64,000 bases of DNA. Origin: Actinomortierella ambigua. Its lineage: Eukaryota; Mortierellomycota; Mortierellomycetes; Mortierellales; Mortierellaceae. The notes below the pieces were generated by a model that had not been told where the DNA came from, made no database searches, and saw only the letters and a list, made by a program, of their open reading frames with translations. The position numbers were made by a program, and so were the translations under genes. The DNA lies in contig JAAAJB010000101.1 of NCBI GenBank assembly GCA_016098155.1, positions 1 through 64,000 on the forward strand. The letters run 5' to 3'. Below, one piece after another: positions 57,583 to 64,000 of this stretch (the first letter of the stretch is position 1; each line of letters opens with the position of its first letter).

Positions 57583-60559
57583 ATGGAAGCCAATCTCGCC
57601 AATGCAGCTCGCGTGGTGAGGAGTCTATATGGCGGTAACGAGAAACAACAGTTCTATCTCCTTTTCAGACATATACTTAATTCTCCACCTCTTCTCTTCC
57701 ATCACCCCCCCTCCCCTTCCACTTCTATCATAGCAATCGCTGCTGGTTCTAGGAAAGTCGCTTGGCTTAGGTGCCTTTGGCGCCGTCCACGAGGCGCGCT
57801 GGGGTAACCAACCCTGCGCGGCCAAGACATTTTTCTTCAGCCAGTCCGATTTCCACCAACTCGCCATTCAAAAGGAGATCGCGGTGCTCCAGAAACTCCG
57901 CTTCCGACACATCATCCAGTTTTACAGAACACATGAAGAGAACGACCGCATCTATCTCCTCATGGAGCTCGCCGAGAGGGGCAGTCTTGCTCACGCCATT
58001 GCCAGGAAAGAGCTAGGCCACGAGGACTGGGCAACCACGAGACGACTCGCCAGTGAAATCGCTCAGGGCCTTGCCTTTATCCACCAGGAGAAGGTCCTCC
58101 ATCGCGACCTCAAGAGTGCGAATGTGCTCCTGACCAGACACATGGAGGTCAAGCTGGCCGATTTCGGGCTGGCTAAGGTCCGGTCGCTGGCCAGCGCGGC
58201 ATCGATGGCTGATCAATCCAAGGGAGGAGGAGGGCTCGCGGGCACACTTCGATGGATTGCTCCAGAGCTCCTGTATGCCTCCAAGCCTGAGTACTCGACC
58301 AAGACCGATGTGTACGCACTCGGTGTTGTGATGTGGGAGATGGCAGCCAACTGTACTCGTCCATTCAAGGACCTGGAGAACGATTTGTTCGCCCACTATG
58401 TCAGTATTGGCAGTCGCGAGACCTTTCCAGCAGACACACCAACCGAGTATCGTGAATGGGCTGAGCGCTGTTGGCACCAAGATCCCACTCATCGGCCAGC
58501 AGCAAACGAAGTGGCTGTGATACACCATGAATTGGACAAGGCTGAAACCGACATAGGTGACTCGGGCCTTGTTTCTCTTGGCATCACTGACTCGGATTTT
58601 GCGTCTCCTCTGTCGTCGCACAACGATAAAGGAGATAGGATCACTGGCAAGACTTTACCAGAAAACATTGAGCGGCATGTTGGTCGGCTTCCATCGACGG
58701 ATGATATTGTGGTGACACATCTCAGCATGGCGGCCAAGAGAGGGAGCGCTGATGCACAGCTGTTTCTCGGATGGATCTACGAGCATGGTCGAGGCGTCGC
58801 TAAAAGCGACAGAGACTCGTTCTTGTGGTATCGCCTGGCTGCTTTCCAAGGACCAATGGTGGCCCAGCTCCGTGTTGCCAAGATGTATCATGAAGGCCAA
58901 GGAGTCGAAGCGAGCGATGGGAAGACAGCCCTATGGTACCGACGAGCAGCCGCGAATGGAAGTGCAGAGGCACAGTACCAGTTGGGTGGTATGCATGCCA
59001 ATGGTCGTGGAGTCAAGGAGGATGTCATCGAGGCCGTCAAGTGGTATCGCATGGCGGCTGACCAAGGACACGCCGCGGCCCAGTACACGGTTGGAATATG
59101 GTGCTCCCTTGGTCGAGGAGTCCCTCCTAGTGATGAGGAGGCACATCGCTGGATCTCAATGGCTGCAGAGCAAGGTCATGTGGAGGCACAATACGACCTT
59201 GAAGCGATGTACGGACAAGGGGGAGATGTCGGGGACAACAGTTCCATGGAAGCCAAACTGTGTACCATAGCAGCTCATCAAGGGGACGCCCAGGCACAGT
59301 CCAATCTTGGAATGATGTACATGAATGGCCGAGGTGTACAGCAGAGTGACGTCGCGGCGATCAGGTGGTTTACCAAAGCAGTCGATCAAGGGAACACGTC
59401 AGCGCAATGCAACCTAGGTCGGATGTATAGAGATGGGCGAGGTACCGAACAGGATGATCTCACGGCAGTCGAGTGGTTCACCATGGCGGCGGAGCAAGGG
59501 GACGCACAGGCACAATGCGATCTTGGAGAGATGTATAGGGATGGGAAGGGCGTTAAGCTGAACGTTGTCACTGCAGTCAAGTGGTTTACCATGGCAGCCG
59601 ACCAAGGTCATGCACATTCTCAGTGTAGTCTTGGAGAGATGTACATGGATGGTTGTGGTGTCAAACAGAGCGATGTTGCAGCAGCCAAGTGGTTCACCAA
59701 AGCAGCTGAGCAAGAGCACACACAGGCACAATCCAATCTTGGGGTGATGTGCAGGGACGGCCGAGGTGTCAACCAGAGTGATAATGTGGCAGTTGAGTGG
59801 TTCACCAAAGCAGCTAAAAAGGAGCACGCACAGGCACAATCCAATCTTGGAGAGATGTACAGAGATGGGAGAGGTGTCGAAAAGCGCGATGCCACAGCCG
59901 TCTATTGGTTCACCATGGCAATCCATCAAGGGTACGCACAGGCACAATCCAATCTTGGGATGATGCATATGGACGGACGCGGAGTCGAACAGAGTGACGC
60001 TGCGGCACTCGAGTGGATTAACAAAGCAGTCAGTCAACGGAACGTGTCGGCCCAATTCAACCTAGGATGGATGTACATGGAGGGACGAGGTGTCAAACAG
60101 AGTTACATCACGGCACACAGTTGGTTCACCAAAGCAGCTGATCATGGGTACGCACAGGCACAATTCAATCTTGGAGAGATGTACAAGCATGGGCAAGGTG
60201 TCAAGTATGATGATGTCACGGCAGTCAAGTGGCTTACCAAAGCAGCTGATCAAGGGCACGCACAGGCACAATCTAATCTTGGAGAGATGTGCATGCGTGG
60301 CTGTGGTGTTGAACAGAGTTATACCGTGGCGGTCGAGTGGTTTACCAAAGCCGCCAACCAAGGGAGCGCGTCGGCGCAAATAAACCTAGGACAGATGTAC
60401 GGGGATGGGCGGGGTGTCGGACAGAATGATCTCACGGCAGTCGAGTGGTTTACCAAAGCAGCCTATCAAGGGCACGCGCAGGGACAATTCAATTTTGGGA
60501 AGATGTATCTGGTTGGGGGTGGTGTCGAAAAGGATTGTAGAGCTACAGTCACAATGTAA
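57583..60559 (+). CDS. TKL-type protein kinase fused to about 17 Sel1-like repeats (C-terminus shortened)
   Basis: Exon 1 (57583-57615, MEANLANAARV) and exon 2 (57734-60559) give 952 residues. The kinase motifs are intact (LGKSLGLGAFGAV, CAAKTFF, VLHRDLKSANVLL, DFGLAKV, LRWIAPELL). About 17 Sel1 units follow, closest to those of the gene at 23695, including the shared opening LFLGWIYEHGRGVAKSD. The last unit breaks off as GGGVEKDCRATVTM and stops. Sel1-coding DNA goes on in another frame to about 60720, so an indel near 60540 has cut off at least two units. The kinase part is unaffected, so the gene may still work. Confidence 0.87.
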
Positions 60560-60725
60560 TCTTGAAAAGATGTAAAAGGAAGGATATAATGGTGTCCAAC
60601 AGAGTGATGTCTTGGCAATCAAATGGCACACCATGGCAGCTGATCAAGGGTCTAAGTGGGCACATTTCATCCTTGAAGGGAGGCGCATGGGTGAGCATGG
60701 TGTCAGGCAGAATAGGACCAGGGTA
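60560..60725 (+). pseudogene. Out-of-frame Sel1 remnant downstream of the kinase-Sel1 stop
   Basis: Read in a different frame from the upstream gene, it gives NLEKM*KEGYNGVQQSDV, then AIKWHTMAADQGSKWAHF, then RMGEHGVRQNR, about two Sel1 units with one stop. It is the former C-terminus of the gene ending at 60559. Confidence 0.75.
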
Positions 60726-61326
60726 TAAAAGTGATTCTCCGAGGTATGAGCCTTCACGTTGGCCAATCAGACAGGAGACGCAGCTATCTTACTTGTGGAT
60801 TGAAATATGTTTAAAAAGGGCTGGAAAAGAGCCTGATTTTAGTATGTGCGTAGTTTCTTGGAGATCAAACGTGCTTTGAACAGCGCGACCCAAATTTTTC
60901 GGTAGATCTTAGGGAAGGAGATAATTAGTTGACAATGTTGTTCCTTATGGGAAAATGTGTGGATAAAATGTTCAGATTACTTTTTGAAGCATCAAACGCA
61001 TGCACAGCCAGCCCCTTTCCTTGGCGCCTTGCATTGGCAGAGGGAAAAAATTCGCCCATATGATAGTATGTTATAAGACAACAGAGAATTGGATCTTCGT
61101 ATCTCTAACGACTACGATGGTTCATTCTTCATGTCCCTAACTCCCTCGATAAGCGAATCCTTCGTTATTAGAGTACCAAGAATAGGCTTGCCACCAAACA
61201 ATGGCTCTCGTCGATCATGCCATCTTGCCGCAGTAACTGCGGCCGTGACCTCCTTTTCTTCGCCTCACCATTGTGTTTACGAAAATAAAAGCATGGCTCA
61301 ACTTCCATTTCTTGTGAATCTCATAC
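60726..61326. other. Intergenic region upstream of F-box copy 2, with near-palindrome at 61227-61243
   Basis: The last 130 bp are homologous to the DNA upstream of F-box copy 1, including the 17-base near-palindrome GCCGCAGTAACTGCGGC at the same distance from the start, and an ATG at 61293 (MAQLPFLVNL) opening a frame that overlaps the F-box start. No gene is supported in 60726-61190. Confidence 0.5.
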
Positions 61327-62958
61327 ATGACCTCCTCATCCACCCCACAGAATTACGGATTCCTTCCACCAGAGGTGATCGACAGTATCGTTCCGCACCT
61401 CTACCAGTCAGATCTCGCGAATTGCGTCCGCGTATCTCGATCATGGAACGATGCCTTGACTCCATTCCTTTGGAGAACCCTCAACATTAGCTCTGAGCGA
61501 GAGCTTGAGCATTTCGTCACTAGCCAGGCCCAGGGGGCCCTGGCCAGGAACGCAGGTCATGTACGCAATCTTGAACTCTCTCTCGAGGATGTATTGAATC
61601 TCCTGTTGCCCTCACACACGACTTGTCCTTTGGAGCCGGAGGCAGGGGTGCCGTTCGACAAGTGGGCGACCTGCCTGGTCACCAACCTCTTCTCTGTCAG
61701 CATCCGGTTCAGGCATGTGCCACACGACCTGCAGATGAAGATTCTGGCGCTATATCGGCTGAACCCTGGCATCCGCCGCCTGTTTTTGAGCTGTAATGCT
61801 TATGACGAATGGCAGGCGAGTCATATCACCGCGCACTTGCCCAACCTACAAGAATTCCATCTAGAAGGGGTATGGTACGGCGATGTAAAAACCTTGCTGG
61901 AAAGCCTCCCAGAGTGCATCCGAACTGTCCAGTTGCTGGATGTCCGCCACAGCTCAACAAATCAAGGTGAGGCGGCGGCAGTCGAGGTCAAGTCGTTGGT
62001 CGGCCCTAACGAGGTGAGGCATCATCGTGCCCTCGAGTCTCTGCACATTGAAGGCAACCTTTCTGGCAAGGAGGAAGAGGTTTTGGTTCCATTCTTGGAG
62101 AGCTGCAGTCATCGGCTCCAGTTCTTGAGAGGCCTGGGATCGACAATTTTCATGCGGCCAAAGGTTGTCGAGGCCCTGATAAAGATTGGCTTTGGTTGGA
62201 AGATGGTGGAATGGTACCGTTCATTACGCCTTCTGTCCGATGCCGACATAGCCGAGTTGGTTTCGTGCAGCTCACAGTGGAGGGAGATTCATTTACCAGC
62301 TACAAAAGTGGAGCCGTGGACGGTAGCTGCCATTGCGAACAACTGTAGTCACCTGGAGGTACTCTCCCTCCGTGGGGATGTATGGAGCCACGATGGCAAC
62401 ATATCTTTGGGGCTCGGATTGCAAACAGTCCTGAGCAGAGCATCGAGGCTGAAGACGCTCCAGGCGCATTCGGTCACCGGCGGCCAGATGATCACGGCTG
62501 AGAACATTCTCTCCTCTGAATGGGCAACACGCTCTTTGGAGGTCCTCGACATGGGGATTGTTGTGCCGAGAGCTGGAAAAGACGCTCCATCCGATGGTGC
62601 AGTCTCGCAAGAGCTCTGTGCCATCCAGCGACAGGTTCTTCGGCGCATAGGACAGCAGAAAAGACTAGTGAGCCTTGTTTTAGGCAGACAAGGGGATTCG
62701 TTGGGGGAAAATTACCATCAACACAACTGTCTCGAGATGACATTGGAGAGCGGGCTTGACGAACTGGCGTGTCTCAGCCAACTCGAGGTGCTGGACATCC
62801 AATTCTTGGACCATCGCGTTGCGGTGCCGGAGCTCGAGTGGATGGCTAAGAACCTACCAAAACTCTGGTGCCTACGTGGTATGGGCAACTGCGTCAGACC
62901 TCCAGGCCCTGAGGTGCTGCAGTGGTTACAAACCAATAGACCAAATTGGATCAAGTAA
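61327..62958 (+). CDS. F-box protein with a leucine-rich C-terminal region (copy 2)
   Basis: The single-exon, 543-residue paralogue of the gene at 27599-29221 lies in the opposite orientation. The F-box spans about residues 12-55 (FLPPEVIDSIVPHLYQSDLA, then SRSWNDALTPFLWRTL). The leucine-rich part follows with the same order of motifs (LQEFHLEGVWYGDV, LEVLSLRGDVW, LEVLDMGIVVPRAG). Differences from copy 1 are scattered, with small indels (GDSLGENYHQH in place of VPQMLAHQH), so both copies are maintained as open frames. It probably serves as a substrate receptor of an SCF ubiquitin ligase. A polyadenylation-type AATAAA stands at 62975-62980, 17 bases after the stop. Confidence 0.85.
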   Translation: MTSSSTPQNYGFLPPEVIDSIVPHLYQSDLANCVRVSRSWNDALTPFLWRTLNISSERELEHFVTSQAQGALARNAGHVRNLELSLEDVLNLLLPSHTTCPLEPEAGVPFDKWATCLVTNLFSVSIRFRHVPHDLQMKILALYRLNPGIRRLFLSCNAYDEWQASHITAHLPNLQEFHLEGVWYGDVKTLLESLPECIRTVQLLDVRHSSTNQGEAAAVEVKSLVGPNEVRHHRALESLHIEGNLSGKEEEVLVPFLESCSHRLQFLRGLGSTIFMRPKVVEALIKIGFGWKMVEWYRSLRLLSDADIAELVSCSSQWREIHLPATKVEPWTVAAIANNCSHLEVLSLRGDVWSHDGNISLGLGLQTVLSRASRLKTLQAHSVTGGQMITAENILSSEWATRSLEVLDMGIVVPRAGKDAPSDGAVSQELCAIQRQVLRRIGQQKRLVSLVLGRQGDSLGENYHQHNCLEMTLESGLDELACLSQLEVLDIQFLDHRVAVPELEWMAKNLPKLWCLRGMGNCVRPPGPEVLQWLQTNRPNWIK

Positions 62959-63182
62959 ATACCGCTATCTTTGAAATAAAAACTCGCAGAAGTGAGGAGG
63001 ATTGGGTTGTCGTGAGAACTCGATGGGGTCACTTGCCTACTCTGCCGAAGGACCGAGTATGATTTTTCTCCACCAAGTTTGTCGGGGTTTGGTCAAGGAC
63101 GCGACAAAGCAGTCACGAAGCCACTCTACTTGTGTGTGTTGATGTGTGAATGCCAGGTCTAACACCTCTTCATTGTTCCTCC

Positions 63183-64000
63183 ATGGATCGCCTTCCTCCA
63201 GAAATCGCGCTCACCATTGCCCGATGCTTTGTTGACATCCAGGGGCAGCGGTCACTTGCTGCGTGTAATCGGCTCAACAAACAGTGGCACCAGTGGACGC
63301 TCCCAATGCTGTATCACACGCCACAGATAGAGTCACTTCGAGCACTCGAGTCGTTTCTTATAACAGTTTTTGAGTCGACCCGACACCTCTATGTACAGTC
63401 CCATCTGGAGAAAGAATTCGAGTCCTACGTCCTCGATGGTGTGGCGAGGAAGAGCGTGCTCAAGGGAGTGGTCCTGGCCCAGCGAGAAGCGAGGGCGAAA
63501 TCCAGGACAACCATGTCGCTCGCGAGCACCTCCACCACCACCACCAAAGTCGCCAAACCTCATGGCAACGTGCCACTTGGCCATTATGTACGCGAAGTGA
63601 ATTTGGCCATGATCCCACATCGGTGGGACCAGATCAATGGCTTTCGTCTGTGGACTCTGTGTCGAGGCTGCCCGTTCCTCGAGCGGCTAGATCTTCGGGA
63701 TTGTTGGCATTTGCGGGAGGAAGAACTCTGGTGCTCGATTCTTGGCAGTCCGACATTACCATACACGCTAAAGTCGCTCACGCTATCAGAATGCTACCTC
63801 ATTTCGGACACGACCATCTCGCTCGCATGCGATTTTTTGCAGTCGCTTGAGCAGCTCGAGCTTTCCTACTGCGAATTGCTTTCCGATCGTACGCTATATG
63901 CATTGGCCAATATCCCAGAGACGCCTGGAACAGAGGAGCAACGGCAACTCGTTGAGCCACCAAGTGAGGAGGAGTATCGCTTATGCTTTGATAGATTGAG
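63183..64000 (+). CDS. F-box/LRR protein, N-terminal part (runs off the right edge)
   Basis: From ATG at 63183 the frame stays open to the window end (272 codons). It starts MDRLPPEIALTIARCF, an F-box-like opening with ACNRLNKQWHQWTLPMLYH as the second helix pair. After a Ser/Thr-rich segment it has cysteine-containing leucine-rich repeats (RGCPFLERLDLRDCWHL, then SLTLSECYLISDTTI, then LEQLELSYCELLSDRTL), the AMN1/FBXL type. It is not a close paralogue of the other two F-box genes. The C-terminal half is outside the window. Confidence 0.8.
   Translation, partial: MDRLPPEIALTIARCFVDIQGQRSLAACNRLNKQWHQWTLPMLYHTPQIESLRALESFLITVFESTRHLYVQSHLEKEFESYVLDGVARKSVLKGVVLAQREARAKSRTTMSLASTSTTTTKVAKPHGNVPLGHYVREVNLAMIPHRWDQINGFRLWTLCRGCPFLERLDLRDCWHLREEELWCSILGSPTLPYTLKSLTLSECYLISDTTISLACDFLQSLEQLELSYCELLSDRTLYALANIPETPGTEEQRQLVEPPSEEEYRLCFDRL

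Overview
The window reads as a nuclear contig of an early-diverging fungus, most likely a Mortierellaceae relative (Mortierellomycota). The reasons are short GT-AG introns of about 100-200 bp, serine- and glutamine-rich tails on conserved proteins, an expanded family of TKL-type kinase-Sel1 repeat proteins, and a P2X-like receptor, a family known in fungi only from basal lineages. It contains one 36-base N gap (21425-21460). No ribosomal or transfer RNA gene, CRISPR or bacterial-type operon was recognised.

Two kinds of sequence alternate. Housekeeping-type stretches carry single-copy eukaryotic genes: the P2X-like receptor with a tail of about 1,400 residues (1131-6879, minus), a TMEM242-like mitochondrial membrane protein (9128-10180, minus), a small MYND-finger protein (10878-11330, minus), a septin-like protein with degenerate GTPase motifs (11705-15495, minus), a DinB-like four-helix protein (32443-34089, minus), a Chs5-Arf1-binding protein (ChAP) of the exomer (34402-37746, minus), an OTU deubiquitinase (38277-39919, plus), nicotinate phosphoribosyltransferase (40344-41951, plus), a small secreted, probably GPI-anchored protein (43225-43946, plus), a penta-EF-hand protein (44291-46553, minus) and LSM1 (47011-47949, plus). 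Most splice models were checked by phase and by continuity of conserved motifs.

Accessory stretches (1-310, 16.2-32.2 kb and 48-64 kb) hold a dispersed multigene family and its debris. Five full kinase-Sel1 genes (16788-19201, 23695-26810, 50040-53047, 53910-56733, 57583-60559), one gene start cut by the window edge, and several Sel1 relics share an 11-codon first exon, or one close to it, followed by a phase-0 intron. Among them lie two closely related F-box genes (27599-29221 and 61327-62958), a third F-box/LRR gene running off the right edge, and two copies of a PD-(D/E)XK-like gene in a segmental duplication, both apparently damaged. Transposon relics (Harbinger-like, Tc1/mariner, and a foldback LINE fragment) lie between them. 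The pattern is that of birth-and-death evolution of a signalling and recognition repertoire.

The most unusual items are the P2X-like receptor with its giant tail, the septin-like pseudo-GTPase with a C-terminal hydrophobic anchor, the paired PD-(D/E)XK copies that decayed in different ways, and the kinase-Sel1 cluster with near-identical internal 108-bp repeats. Functions are inferred from motifs read by eye; no database search was run.
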